Shown here piece after piece: positions 1 through 9,514 of a stretch of 64,000 nucleotides of DNA; within the stretch, counting starts at the first letter, position 1; every line of letters starts with the position of its first letter. Under the pieces are notes generated by a model. It saw nothing but the letters and a program-made list of their open reading frames with translations. It did not search any database and was not told where the DNA came from. The position numbers and the translations under genes were made by a program. This DNA comes from CAWCKS01 sp963796195 (GTDB lineage Bacteria > Pseudomonadota > Alphaproteobacteria > Rhizobiales > Xanthobacteraceae), in contig CAWCKS010000002.1 of assembly GCA_963796195.1 (NCBI GenBank), positions 186,001-250,000 on the forward strand, given 5' to 3'.

Positions 1-12
1 CTCTTTGTATTT

Positions 13-85
13 GCGCATGTCCTGATCGGAAAACCGGTCCCACACTCGGGTCGAGCCCGAGTGCATGCTTTTCCGGAACATGCGC
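13..85. repeat. Dispersed palindrome, family A, variant copy
   Basis: The outer arms GCGCATGT and ACATGCGC pair, with inner GGAAAACCGG and TTTTCCGG as in the other family A copies at 871, 29322 and 40111. Unlike those copies, the centre here carries an extra perfect hairpin (CACTCGGG, five-base loop, CCCGAGTG). It lies just past the ubiG stop codon and could serve as a 3' end structure for that transcript; that role is inferred. Confidence 0.75.
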
Positions 86-847
86 TTACGCGTAAGCTTC
101 CGCGATCAGCATGTAGTTGACGTCCACGTCCGACGACAGCGACCAGCGATCGGCGAACGGGCTATAGACCAGACCGCTCTGCTCGGTGACTTCGAGCCTG
201 TTGCGGTGCAGGTGACGGGCAAGCTCGGCCGGCGTGACGAACTTGTTCCAGTGATGGGTGCCGCGCGGCAGCCAGCGCAGGATGTACTCGGCGCCGACAA
301 TCGCCAGCGCAAAACTCTTCATGGTGCGATTGAGCGTCGCCAGCACCATCAGTCCGGTCGGTTTGGTCAACGCCGCACAGCGGTCGAGAAACAGGCCGAC
401 GTCGGTGACGTGCTCGACCACTTCCATCGCCAGCACGATGTCGAAGCGCTCGCGCGTATCCATGGTCTCGACCGTGGTGGCGCGATAGTCGATCAACAGA
501 TGCGAGCGGTTGGCGTGCATCTTGGCGGCGGCGACGTTGGTCTGCGACGGATCGACGCCGATCACCTGCGCGCCGAGCCGCGCGATCGGCTCGCACAACA
601 GGCCCGCGCCGCAGCCGATGTCGAGCACGCGCAACCCCTGCAGGCAGTTCAGGCTGCGTGAATTGCGGTCGAACTTCCGGCACGCGGCGTCGCGGATGAA
701 TTGCAGGCGCAGCGGATTGATCTTGTGCAAGGGCGCCATCTTGCCCTTGGGATCCCACCATTCGTCGGACAGTTTTGAGAACCGTGCGATCTCCGCGGGG
801 TCGACGGTCGATCCAGGAGTCGCAACCATGCTGGGCATGACACTCAT
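86..847 (-). CDS. ubiG: Ubiquinone biosynthesis O-methyltransferase UbiG
   Basis: The 253-residue product matches UbiG, which does both S-adenosylmethionine-dependent O-methylations in ubiquinone synthesis at the inner face of the membrane. Visible marks are the family motif WWDP at residues 30-33, just after a helix that begins DPAEIARFSKL, and the SAM-binding motif VLDIGCGAG at 74-82 followed by the acidic GVDPS strand end. The length is normal for alphaproteobacterial UbiG and the reading frame is intact. In many alphaproteobacteria ubiG sits next to lysC as here, with lysC on the opposite strand. A family A repeat lies immediately beyond each end of the gene. Confidence 0.95.
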   Translation of the reverse strand: MSVMPSMVATPGSTVDPAEIARFSKLSDEWWDPKGKMAPLHKINPLRLQFIRDAACRKFDRNSRSLNCLQGLRVLDIGCGAGLLCEPIARLGAQVIGVDPSQTNVAAAKMHANRSHLLIDYRATTVETMDTRERFDIVLAMEVVEHVTDVGLFLDRCAALTKPTGLMVLATLNRTMKSFALAIVGAEYILRWLPRGTHHWNKFVTPAELARHLHRNRLEVTEQSGLVYSPFADRWSLSSDVDVNYMLIAEAYA

Positions 848-870
848 CGACTGAAACCCGTTATTTGATT

Positions 871-919
871 GAGCATGATCTTTTCGGAAAACCGGTATCC
901 ACTTTTCCGGGTCATGCTC
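871..919. repeat. Dispersed palindrome, family A
   Basis: Arms GAGCATGA and TCATGCTC surround CGGAAAACCGG and CTTTTCCGG, giving an imperfect stem of about 20 bp. It fills the gap between the ubiG start and the neighbouring gene and its last base touches that gene's stop codon. Confidence 0.85.
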
Positions 920-1385
920 TAGCGCGCCGTTATGTTGTTCCTGAACTGCAGGGGATGCGCGATGGTCTTGATCGTCTCGACCCCTTCGCCAACTCCGCGG
1001 ATCGTCACGTCGCCGTAGCCGAGGAAACGGCCGAGAATGGTCTGATCCACGTCCACGCTCTCGACCTTGTCAAAATTCATTTCAAAGGTCCGGCGCTTGA
1101 TGAAGCCTTCCTTGTGCACAACTCTCAAACTGGTCACGTCGGTCTCGGTGGTCCAGCGGTGGAACCAGGCCTTGAACGTCCAGTAGATGGCGACAAGGCC
1201 GGCCACCACCGAGATGGCCAGCCACAACACTTCCATGCCGCTGCCGTCGGCGCGCCGCTCCATGATCCAGCCAACCACCGCGACCATCCAGCCGAGAATG
1301 CCCGGCGCGTAGAAGATCCAGTGCACCGTGGTCGAATAAAAATCTTCTCCCCTGGCTGGAGAATCTCGTCGATGTACCGCGCCAT
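919..1385 (-). CDS. PH-domain (bPH2-like) membrane protein, frameshifted
   Basis: The N-terminus MARYIDEILQPGEK is followed, after a frame change near 1340, by two hydrophobic segments (starting HWIFYAPGILGW and VLWLAISVVAGL) and then a C-terminal domain with the pattern of bacterial PH domains (SLRVVHKEGFIKRRTFEM, then VESVDVDQTILGR and GYGDVTIRG). The two parts are in different frames. One extra T in the run of five T on the coding strand near 1340 would give a continuous protein of about 155 residues ending HPLQFRNNITAR, so one base appears to be missing. Function of these small PH proteins is unknown; a membrane-attached role is inferred from the two segments. Confidence 0.75.
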
Positions 1386-1545
1386 CCGTTAACGCCCTGT
1401 CCGCTCCAGCGAATTCCCGCCCGCAGGAGAACCTGCGCGGGTTGCGCCCTACGTGATCGGTATGTATACGCGCCTTTTTAGGGTGGCGCTGCCTTTTTGG
1501 CGGGGCCCTCCACCACGCAAGTTGTCAGGGATTTGGCTGTTCGTC

Positions 1546-2802
1546 ATGGGCCGGCTCGTCATGAAATTCGGCGGCACTTCGGTCGCCAGCATCGAGCGGA
1601 TTCGCAACGTGGCCCAGCATATCAAGCGCGAAGTTGATGCCGGCCACGAAGTCGCGGTCGTGGTGTCGGCGATGTCCGGCAAGACCAACGAGCTGGTCGG
1701 CTGGGCGAGCGAAACCTCGCCCCTGCATGACGCGCGGGAATACGACACCATCGTGGCGTCCGGCGAGCAGGTGACGTCGGGACTGCTGGCGATCGCGCTG
1801 CAGGCGATCGGCATCCCCGCGCGCTCCTGGCAGGGCTGGCAGATCCCGATCAAGACCTCCAACGCGCACGGCTCGGCGCGCATCGTCTCGATCGACGGCT
1901 CCGAGCTGATCAAGCGGTTCAAGGAGCGCAAGGAGGTCGCGGTGATCTCCGGCTTCCAGGGCGTCAGCGAGGAGACCGGCCGCATCACCACGCTCGGCCG
2001 CGGCGGCTCGGACACCTCGGCGGTGGCGGTCGCCGCGGCCGTCCATGCCGATCGCTGCGACATCTACACCGACGTCGACGGCGTCTACACCACCGATCCG
2101 CGCGTCGTGCCGAAGGCGAAGCGCCTCGACAAGGTCGCGTTCGAGGAAATGCTGGAGCTCGCGTCGCAGGGCGCCAAGGTGCTGCAGGTGCGCTCGGTCG
2201 AGCTCGGCATGGTGCACAATGTGCGCATCTTCGTCCGCTCGAGCTTCGACAGGCCCGAAGACATCGATCCGTACGCCAACCAGCCACCGGGGACGTTGAT
2301 CTGCGGCGAGGAGGAGATCATGGAACAACAGGTCGTCACCGGCATCGCCTTTTCCAAGGACGAGGCGCAGATCTCGATCCGCCATGTCCAGGACAAGCCG
2401 GGCGTCGCCGCTTCGATCTTCGGCCCGCTCGCCGAGGCGAATATCAACGTCGACATGATCGTGCAGAACGTCTCCGAGGACGGCGCCACGACCGACCTCA
2501 CGTTCACCGTGCCGGCGGCCGACTACGAGCGGGCCAGGGACACCATCACCAAGGCGAGGGCCCAGATCGGCTACGACCGGCTCGACAGCGCGACCGACGT
2601 CGCCAAGGTCTCGGTGATCGGCATTGGCATGCGCAGCCATGCCGGTGTCGCGGCACAGGCCTTCAAGGCGCTGGCGGCGCGCAACATCAATATCCGCGCG
2701 ATCACGACTTCTGAAATTAAGTTCTCGCTCTTGATCGACGCCGCCTATACCGAGCTTGCCGTGCGCACCCTGCACACGCTGTACGGGCTCGACCAGGCCT
2801 AG
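1546..2802 (+). CDS. lysC: Aspartate kinase LysC
   Basis: This 418-residue protein phosphorylates aspartate, the first step to lysine, threonine, methionine and diaminopimelate. It begins MGRLVMKFGGTSVA, the canonical N-terminal kinase motif, and has TTLGRGGSDTSAVA in the nucleotide/aspartate site and TDVDGVYTTDPR before the regulatory part. Two ACT domains follow (about 265-340 and 345-418), expected to bind the feedback inhibitors. The open frame extends upstream to 1453, but the start at 1546 gives the usual length and puts the kinase motif at the N-terminus; the extra upstream residues do not resemble the family. Confidence 0.96.
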   Translation: MGRLVMKFGGTSVASIERIRNVAQHIKREVDAGHEVAVVVSAMSGKTNELVGWASETSPLHDAREYDTIVASGEQVTSGLLAIALQAIGIPARSWQGWQIPIKTSNAHGSARIVSIDGSELIKRFKERKEVAVISGFQGVSEETGRITTLGRGGSDTSAVAVAAAVHADRCDIYTDVDGVYTTDPRVVPKAKRLDKVAFEEMLELASQGAKVLQVRSVELGMVHNVRIFVRSSFDRPEDIDPYANQPPGTLICGEEEIMEQQVVTGIAFSKDEAQISIRHVQDKPGVAASIFGPLAEANINVDMIVQNVSEDGATTDLTFTVPAADYERARDTITKARAQIGYDRLDSATDVAKVSVIGIGMRSHAGVAAQAFKALAARNINIRAITTSEIKFSLLIDAAYTELAVRTLHTLYGLDQA

Positions 2803-2822
2803 GGCGCTCCAGCCTTTGGCAA

Positions 2823-2843
2823 GCGTTTTGCTTTGCAAAACGC
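2823..2843. terminator. Hairpin after lysC, possible terminator
   Basis: A perfect 9-bp stem, GCGTTTTGC and GCAAAACGC, encloses a three-base loop 20 bases after the lysC stop. There is no U-tract on either strand, so it may be a processing or Rho-assisted end, or part of a dispersed element, not a classical intrinsic terminator. The rest of 2803-3085 shows no gene. Confidence 0.4.
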
Positions 2844-3085
2844 GGGAGCAAAGGCCGCGCACGGGAACGGTGGGCCGAAAGCCTCGGCAAAACGGGCGCT
2901 GACGGGCCAATGCGGGCTTGCCGACACGCGGCTGAATCCTTTACGCACTATCTTTGCAACCACGCGGACGCGGTTTGTTTTCGTCGGGTCGAGTGACCAC
3001 CTAAAGCTAGCGACCACCTAAAGCTCACGGCGAGAAGGGGGCAGCAGCGCCCTTAAGCGACGAACCGGCAGGAAGGGCATGACTG

Positions 3086-5353
3086 ATGCGGAGCGCGCTG
3101 GGAGGACCACGCGTCTTGCTGCGACGGCTCCGCGAAGTCATGGCGGAGAAGGTCTCGGCACAGGAACGGCTCGACAAGATCGTCGTGCTGATCGCGGCCA
3201 ATATGGTGGCCGAAGTGTGCTCGACCTATGTGCTGCGCCATGACGGCAACCTGGAGCTTTACGCCACCGAAGGTCTGAACCGTGAGGCCGTGCACCAGAC
3301 GGTGCTGAACTCCCATGAGGGACTGGTCGGTCTGGTCGCCAGCGAGGCCTCCGCGCTGAACCTGTCGGACGCCCAGAGCCATCCGGCGTTTTCCTACCGT
3401 CCGGAGACCGGCGAGGAAATCTACCACTCCTTCCTCGGCGTGCCGATCCTGCGCGCCGGCAACACGCTCGGCGTGCTGGTGGTGCAGAATCGCGCCAAGC
3501 GCAACTATGTCGAGGAGGAGGTCGAGGCGCTGCAAACCACGGCGATGGTGCTCGCCGAGATGATCGCCTCGGGCGAGCTCTCGGCGCTGGCGACGCCGGG
3601 CGCCGAACCCGCCGCGCGCCACGCGACGCACCTGACCGGCTCGATCCTGTCGGAGGGTATCGCGCTCGGCCACGTCGTGCTGCACGAGCCGCGCGTCGTG
3701 ATCACGAACTACATCGCCGAGGACCTGCAGAAGGAGCTAAGGCGGCTCGACAACGCGCTGAACACCCTGCGCGCCGACCTCGACAGCCTGCTGGAGCGTG
3801 GCGACGTCGCCGAGGGCGGCGAGCACCGCGACGTACTCGAAGCCTATCGCATGTTCGCCAACGACCACGGTTGGTCACATCGCCTGCATGAAGCCGTCGG
3901 CACCGGCCTCACTGCAGAGGCCGCGGTCGAGCGCGTGCAGTCCGACACCCGCGCGCGCATGCTGCGCTCGACCGATCCATACCTGCGCGAACGCCTGCAC
4001 GATCTCGAGGACCTCGGCTACCGGCTGATGCGGCAGCTGATGGGCCGCGATCATGCGCCGTCCCGCGAACAGCTGCCCGACAACGCGATCCTGATCGCCC
4101 GTAACATGGGGCCGGCGGCGCTGCTCGATTACGACCGCAAGCGGCTGCGCGGCCTCGTGCTCGAAGAGGGCACCACGAACTCTCACGTCGCGATCGTCGC
4201 CCGGGCACTCGGCATTCCGGCGGTCGGTGAGGTTGCGAACGCCGTCGGCATCGCCGATCCGAACGATGCCGTGATCGTCGACGGCACCTCGGGATCGATC
4301 TATTTCCGCCCGTCGAGCGAGGTCGAGTCCGCCTATGCCGAGCGCGTGCGCTTGCGGGCCCGGAGGCAGGCGCAGTACCGCGCGCTGCGCGACATGCCCT
4401 GCAAGACGAAGGACGGCCAGCCGGTCGAGCTGATGCTCAATGCCGGCCTCGTGGTCGACCTGCCACATATCGAGGACACCGGCTCTGCCGGCATCGGGTT
4501 GTTCCGTACCGAGCTGCAATTCATGGTCGGCAATGCCCTGCCGCGCGCCAACGAACAGCTCGCGCTCTATCGCGCGGTGCTTGATGCCGCCGGCGACAAG
4601 CCGGTGACGTTCCGCACCCTCGACATCGGCGGCGACAAGGCGCTGCCGTATCTTGAAACCGTCGTCGAAGAGAATCCGGCATTGGGCTGGCGCGCGATCC
4701 GGCTTGGGCTGGATCGCCCGGGCTTGCTGCGCGGCCAGGTCCGCGCGCTGCTGCGCGCCGCCGGCGGCCGCGCTCTCCGCATCATGTTCCCGATGATCTC
4801 GGTGGTGGAGGAGTTCGACCAGGCCAAGGGCGTGGTCGAGCGCGAGCTGACTTATCTGCGCCAGCACGGCCACACCCTGCCCGAGCGCGTCGACGTCGGC
4901 ACCATGGTCGAGGTCCCCGCGCTGTTGTTTCAACTCGACGAGCTCTTGAAGCGCGCCGATTTCCTCTCGGTCGGCTCCAACGACCTGTTCCAGTTCCTGT
5001 TCGCGGTCGACCGCGGCAATTCGAAGGTTTCCGAGCGCTTTGACACGCTCGCGGCCCCGGTGCTGCGCGCGTTGCGCTCGATCGTCCAGAAGGGAAATGC
5101 TGCCGGCAAGAGTGTGTCGCTGTGCGGCGAGATGGCCTCACAGCCGCTCGGCGCACTCGCGCTGCTCTCGCTCGGTTACCGCTCGCTGTCGCTGTCGGCA
5201 ACCGCGCACGGCCCGGTGAAGGCCTTGATTCTCGAGCTTGACGTCGCCAAGGCTGAAGCAATGATGAAACCGCTTCTCGATGCCCCTTCCGGCAGCGTCT
5301 CGATCCGGGACCGGCTGCGCGCCTTTGCCGAGGCCGAGAAGCTTCCGCTGTAA
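3086..5353 (+). CDS. ptsP: PtsP, enzyme I of the nitrogen phosphotransferase system
   Basis: The 755-residue product transfers phosphate from phosphoenolpyruvate to NPr (PtsO) in the PTS-Ntr regulatory chain. An N-terminal GAF domain spans about residues 20-165. The enzyme I body follows: the mobile domain with TTNSHVAIVARALGIPAVG, where His367 is the predicted phosphorylated residue, then the PEP-binding barrel with RTLDIGGDKALPYL, IMFPMIS, GTMVEVPA and SVGSNDLFQF. Length and order match EI-Ntr and not sugar enzyme I, which lacks GAF. The frame is intact. It sits between lysC and prfA, a common alphaproteobacterial arrangement. Confidence 0.96.
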   Translation: MRSALGGPRVLLRRLREVMAEKVSAQERLDKIVVLIAANMVAEVCSTYVLRHDGNLELYATEGLNREAVHQTVLNSHEGLVGLVASEASALNLSDAQSHPAFSYRPETGEEIYHSFLGVPILRAGNTLGVLVVQNRAKRNYVEEEVEALQTTAMVLAEMIASGELSALATPGAEPAARHATHLTGSILSEGIALGHVVLHEPRVVITNYIAEDLQKELRRLDNALNTLRADLDSLLERGDVAEGGEHRDVLEAYRMFANDHGWSHRLHEAVGTGLTAEAAVERVQSDTRARMLRSTDPYLRERLHDLEDLGYRLMRQLMGRDHAPSREQLPDNAILIARNMGPAALLDYDRKRLRGLVLEEGTTNSHVAIVARALGIPAVGEVANAVGIADPNDAVIVDGTSGSIYFRPSSEVESAYAERVRLRARRQAQYRALRDMPCKTKDGQPVELMLNAGLVVDLPHIEDTGSAGIGLFRTELQFMVGNALPRANEQLALYRAVLDAAGDKPVTFRTLDIGGDKALPYLETVVEENPALGWRAIRLGLDRPGLLRGQVRALLRAAGGRALRIMFPMISVVEEFDQAKGVVERELTYLRQHGHTLPERVDVGTMVEVPALLFQLDELLKRADFLSVGSNDLFQFLFAVDRGNSKVSERFDTLAAPVLRALRSIVQKGNAAGKSVSLCGEMASQPLGALALLSLGYRSLSLSATAHGPVKALILELDVAKAEAMMKPLLDAPSGSVSIRDRLRAFAEAEKLPL

Positions 5354-5374
5354 ATTTGCGAACACGTTTGAACC

Positions 5375-6455
5375 ATGCTGCCTGAAGCAAAGCTCGATAT
5401 TTTGCTGGCGCGTCACGCGACGCTGGAAGCCGAACTGATGGGCCAGGTCGGCGCCGAGACCTATGTGAAGGCGACGCGCGAATTGTCGGAACTGTCGCCG
5501 GTGGTTGAGGCGGTAAAGGCCTATCGCGCAGTACAGGCGGAGATTGAAGGACATCGACACGCTGATCGCCGATCCCTCGACTGACAGCGAGATGCGTGCG
5601 CTGGCCGAAGCCGAACGCCCCGCGCTCCAAGAGCGGCGCATCGCGCTCGAGCAGGAGATCCGTCTCTCGCTATTGCCGAAGGACGCGATGGACGAGCGCA
5701 GCGTGGTGCTCGAAATCCGCGCCGGCACAGGCGGCGACGAAGCCTCGTTGTTCGCCGGCGATCTGTTCCGCATGTACGAGCGCTACGCGGCGAAACGCGG
5801 CTGGAAGGTCGAGGTCATCTCGACCAGCGAGGGAACGGTCGGCGGGTTCAAAGAGATCATCGCGGCAATCGAAGGCCGCGGCGCGTTCGCGCGGCTGAAG
5901 TTCGAATCCGGGGTACACCGCGTGCAGCGCGTGCCCGACACCGAGACGTCAGGGCCGAATTCACACCTCCGCCGCGACCGTTGCCGTGCTTCCCGAGGTC
6001 GAGGATGTCGACATCGACATCAAGGACACCGATCTGCAGGATCGAGACCATGCGCTCGCAGGGCGCCGGCGGCCAGCACGTCAACAAGACCGAATTCGGC
6101 GATCCGCATCACCCATCTGCCGACCGGCATCGTCGTCAGCATGCAGGACGACCGTTCGCAGCACCGCAATCGCGCCAAGGCGATGGGCGTGCTGCGCGCG
6201 CGCCTCTATGACGCCGAGAAGCAGCGGCGCGACGCCGAACGCTCGGCGGAGCGGCGCGGCCAGGTCGGCTCCGGCGACCGCTCGGAGCGCATCCGTACCT
6301 ACAATTTTCCTCAAGGCCGCGTCACCGACCATCGCATCAATCTGACGCTCTACAAGCTGCCGCAGGTCTTGTCCGGCGAATCACTCGACGAATTGATCGA
6401 TGCCCTCATCACCGAGCATCAGGCCTCGCAGCTTGCCGCCGAGGGTGTCGCGTGA
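5375..6455 (+). CDS. prfA: Peptide chain release factor 1, four frameshifts
   Basis: RF1 reads UAA and UAG and triggers peptide release through its GGQ loop. The product starts MLPEAKLDILLARHATLEAEL; GAGGQHVNKTE is encoded near 6062-6094. The reading frame changes four times, near 5550 (GATTGAAGG), 5957 (TCAGGGCC), 6041 (CTGCAGGATC) and 6095 (GAATTCGG). Each is explained by one inserted base. Removing the four bases restores the run through ETSGRIHTSAATVAVLPEVE and on to SAIRITHLPTGIVV, and gives 358 residues, the normal RF1 length. RF1 is essential, so errors in the sequence are more likely than a real pseudogene. Confidence 0.9.
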
Positions 6456-7332
6456 CGGCGGCGCAGAATTCGAGCGCCACTCACCATCGAAGCGGCGCGC
6501 CGCGATCTCGGTCGCCAGATTCAAGGCGGCTGGCATCGAGAGCCCCCAACTTGATGCGCGGGTTCTGGTCGGCGCGGCGCTCGGTCTCGAGCTGACGGGG
6601 TTGGTCACGCGATCAGCCACCAAATTGTCGCGCGATGATGCGGCGCGGCTTGCCGCCTTCGCAGATCGCCGCCTCGGCGGCGAGCCGATCGCGCGTATCG
6701 TCGGCGAGAGGGAATTTTGGGGCCTGCGCTTCAAGCTTTCGCCTGACACATTGGTGCCGCGGCCGGATACCGAAACCGTGGTTGCCGCGGCACTCGATTT
6801 TGCGCGAACGATGAGCCCGAATAAATCGCTGCGCATTGCCGATATCGGAACCGGCTCGGGCGCGATCCTGCTGGCGCTGCTGTCGGAAATCCCTCACGCA
6901 AGCGGGATCGGAACCGACATCGCGCCGGCTGCGTTGGTAACAGCGAGGCAGAACGCCGAGGCGCTCGGCGTCAGCGATCGCGCCGAATTCGTGCTGAGCG
7001 ATTATTTTGCGACGGTATCAGGCAGGTTCGACATCATCGTCTCGAATCCGCCCTATGTTCGCAGCGCTGACATCGAATCGTTATCAAGGGAGGTTCGCAA
7101 CCACGAGCCGCGGCGCGCGCTGGACGGTGGCGCCGACGGTCTTGAAGCTTACCGCGCGCTGTGCGCGCGGTCGTCCGGTCATCTGGAGCCCGGCGGAGCC
7201 CTTATTGTCGAGGTCGGGCATGATCAGGCCGACGATGTTGCCCGACTGATGGAGGCCTCAGATCTTAACGTTGTGAAACCATTTCGGTGCGACCTTGCGG
7301 GGATTCCACGTGTCGTCGAAGGCCATAAATAG
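6452..7332 (+). CDS. prmC: Release factor glutamine methyltransferase PrmC, two frameshifts
   Basis: PrmC methylates the glutamine of the GGQ motif of RF1/RF2. The SAM site LRIADIGTGSGAILLALL and the catalytic NPPY (VSNPPYVRS) are both present, and EREFWGLRFKLSPDTLVPRPDTE is typical. The likely start is GTG at 6452, overlapping the prfA stop, giving MTAAQNSS, then two single-base insertions near 6478 and 6520 shift the frame. With both removed the N-terminus reads LTIEAARRDLGRQFKAAGIE and the protein has 292 residues. An apparent ATG at 6400 in the last frame lies inside prfA and gives an unrelated N-terminus. Confidence 0.9.
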
Positions 7333-7863
7333 GGCCGTGGGATGGACCAAAAAACGCGAAAAAACCACTTGGAATATCGCGCGGGAGAGACTAGGTTCCG
7401 GCCACACGATCGGTTCGGGGTTGCTGGCCTCGCAGAGGCTGCGGGCGGAAACCACAACTCTTAAAGGCACTGCTATTAAGGCACTGTCCGCCGATCAGCA
7501 GGTTCCTACGATGGCAGATCAGCAGGCGTGAAGGCAAAATAGCCCCGCTGCAAAGATCGCGAAGTGAACGAAAGCCTGGTATTGCGGCAAGAGATCGAAA
7601 CCAAGTTCTAGCGCTGAGCGGCCTGATCCGGTCCCCATCGGGGGGTGGCGTGCGTGAGGCCGCGGGAGCTGCTGTGAGGGTTGGGCGATCTTCCGCGAAG
7701 AGGCGTGTATCGGGATCGAGAGAGCGTTGGTCGCGTTCAGGACCTGTGGCGTCTTGTGCCGTGATTTTGGAATCGTGTCGTCGTTAACGAATAGCGAATT
7801 CTTAGAGACTGGAACGCTGGCCACTGTTGGGCAGCAAATCAGGGGTTGGTGAGAAGCACGACA
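7333..7863. other. 530-base leader region without a recognised gene
   Basis: No open frame here looks coding on either strand. Visible are a direct repeat of GATCAGCAGG (about 7491 and 7516) and a near repeat of TAAAGGCACTGCT/TAAGGCACTGTCC (about 7460-7490). The last 60 bases lead into the DUF4167 start. A long 5' leader with RNA control is possible but not shown. Confidence 0.4.
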
Positions 7864-8645
7864 ATGAGAAATGGTCAAAACAAGCAGCGCATGCGTAACC
7901 GTGGTGGTGGCGGCGGCGGAGGCGGTGGTCACAACCAGAATCGACGCGGTCAAAATCCACTGACCAGAGGTCTACGAATTGAACGGCCCCGAGATCGAAG
8001 ATTTGCGGCACCGCCTCTCACATCGGCGAGAAATACCTGCAGCTCGCACGCGATGCGCAGGGCTCCGGCGATCCCGTCGCGGCCGAGAATTATTACCAGC
8101 ACGCCGAGCACTATTTCCGCATTATCGCCGCGGCCCAGGAGCAGTTCCGGCAGAATCAGCCGCAACAGCAGCCGCCGCAGCAGCGCATCGACAACGACAT
8201 GCGCGACGAGAATTCCGATGAAGCCGACGCCGAGTTCTCTGCGTTTGGCGGCGACCAGGGCGGTCAGTCCCGCGAACCGCAGCCGTACGCGACCCGCGAG
8301 CCGTACCAGATGCGCGAGCAGCAACAGCAGCCGCGCGAGCAGCAGAACTGGCGCGATAATCGCAGCAACCAGCAGCCTCAGCCGTCGACGGGCACTGATG
8401 ATCGTGACATCGATCGCCTGCCGTCGTTCATCACCGGCGGTCAGCCGCAGCCGAACTTAGGCGGCAGCAACAACAGTTACGACAACGGCCCTAACGGCGA
8501 TCGTGGTAACAGCGGTGATCGCGGTGATCGTGGCGACCGCTATCCGCACCGGCGGCGCCGGCGCCACCATGGCGGTCCGCGGCCCGACAACCAGATCTCG
8601 CAACCGGTGTCGAACGACGACTTCGGCTCCGGCGGCGGCGACTAA
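7864..8645 (+). CDS. DUF4167 RNA-binding-type protein, two frameshifts
   Basis: The start MRNGQNKQRMRNR is the hallmark of the alphaproteobacterial DUF4167 family and is followed by nine glycines, HNQNRRGQNPLTR, and the conserved core (YELNGPEI, TASHIGEKYLQLARDAQ, AENYYQHAEHYFRIIAAAQ). The remainder is disordered and rich in Q, R, N and G, ending in DNQISQPVSNDDFGSGGGD. Single inserted bases near 7971 (ACCAGAGG) and 7995 (ATCGAAG) split the core into three frames; correction gives 259 residues. The basic, low-complexity composition suggests RNA contact, but the role is not established. The stop overlaps the 3' end of the next, convergent gene by four bases. Confidence 0.85.
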
Positions 8646-9391
8646 TCCGACCGCCGCTTGAGCGGCGAGGCTGACGGCACCAGCACGGGATCAAGCGTCG
8701 GAATCAATCGACGCCGCTCGCGGCGTTCGAGCGCGGGCCGATAAACCTGCTTGGTCGCTTCGACGATGTGCACGCCCGCAAACGGCGACGAGATCGCGGC
8801 GCCAATGCGCTCCCACGCGATCGCCGAGCGCAGAAACCAGCCGGCCCGCACCGGCGGCATGTAAAGCGCCTCGGTCCAGCCGACCGGCGTGAACCAGGTC
8901 TCGCGCAACAGCTGGGTGACCTGAGATCGCGAATACGGCCGGCCAAATCCGAACGGCGTGTTGTCGGTTCTGACCCACAATCCGCGCCGGTTTGGAATCA
9001 CCGCAATCAAGCGTCCGCTCGGCGCCAGCACCCGCCACACCTCGCGCAGGAGATCGCCGGGGTCATCAGACATCTCCAGCGCATGGACCAGAAGGATGCG
9101 GTCGACGGCGGCATCCGGCAACGGCAGCTCGCGTTCGTCGACGAGGGCTGCAAGCGTCGGCCGCCCCGTCGGCCATTTCAACACCCCCTGCACTGCCGGC
9201 ATCAGCGCCAGGCACCGCTCGGCGTCCTCACGAAACAGTCCGAGATAGGGCGTCGGATAGCCGATGCCGAGCACGCGCTGACCCTGCGCCTCCGGCCAGC
9301 GCGCACGAATGCCGCGATTGATCAGGCGGCGTGCAACCACACCGAGGCGCTGCGAGTAGAAATTACGGAGGTCGATCACGTCGACGGACAT
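8642..9391 (-). CDS. Class I SAM-dependent methyltransferase
   Basis: The 249-residue protein has a methyltransferase fold with VLGIGYPTPYLGLF as a modified glycine-rich SAM loop, PLPDAAVDRILLVHALE as the motif II-III region, and VWRVLAPSGRLIAVIPNRRG as the strand 4 region typical of Methyltransf_11 proteins. The C-terminal part (VHIVEATKQVYRP) is conserved in alphaproteobacterial homologues usually found beside gloB, as here, which is divergent and 120 bases away. The substrate is unknown. Confidence 0.8.
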   Translation of the reverse strand: MSVDVIDLRNFYSQRLGVVARRLINRGIRARWPEAQGQRVLGIGYPTPYLGLFREDAERCLALMPAVQGVLKWPTGRPTLAALVDERELPLPDAAVDRILLVHALEMSDDPGDLLREVWRVLAPSGRLIAVIPNRRGLWVRTDNTPFGFGRPYSRSQVTQLLRETWFTPVGWTEALYMPPVRAGWFLRSAIAWERIGAAISSPFAGVHIVEATKQVYRPALERRERRRLIPTLDPVLVPSASPLKRRSD

Positions 9392-9514
9392 GATGTGATC
9401 CTATCATGACTTCTTCGGATCATGCAGCAGCGCGACGCGCGACTGTCTTGCGGCATTCACGGCGTACCGCGTGACGTGGTAAACTGCGCGCTACCAACAA
9501 CCGGGAAGCATCCG

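Noticed and set aside
1525..2910. A 461-codon open frame antisense to lysC
   Set aside because: High GC3 creates long shadow frames; its product is arginine- and aspartate-rich with no family marks, while lysC is unmistakable.
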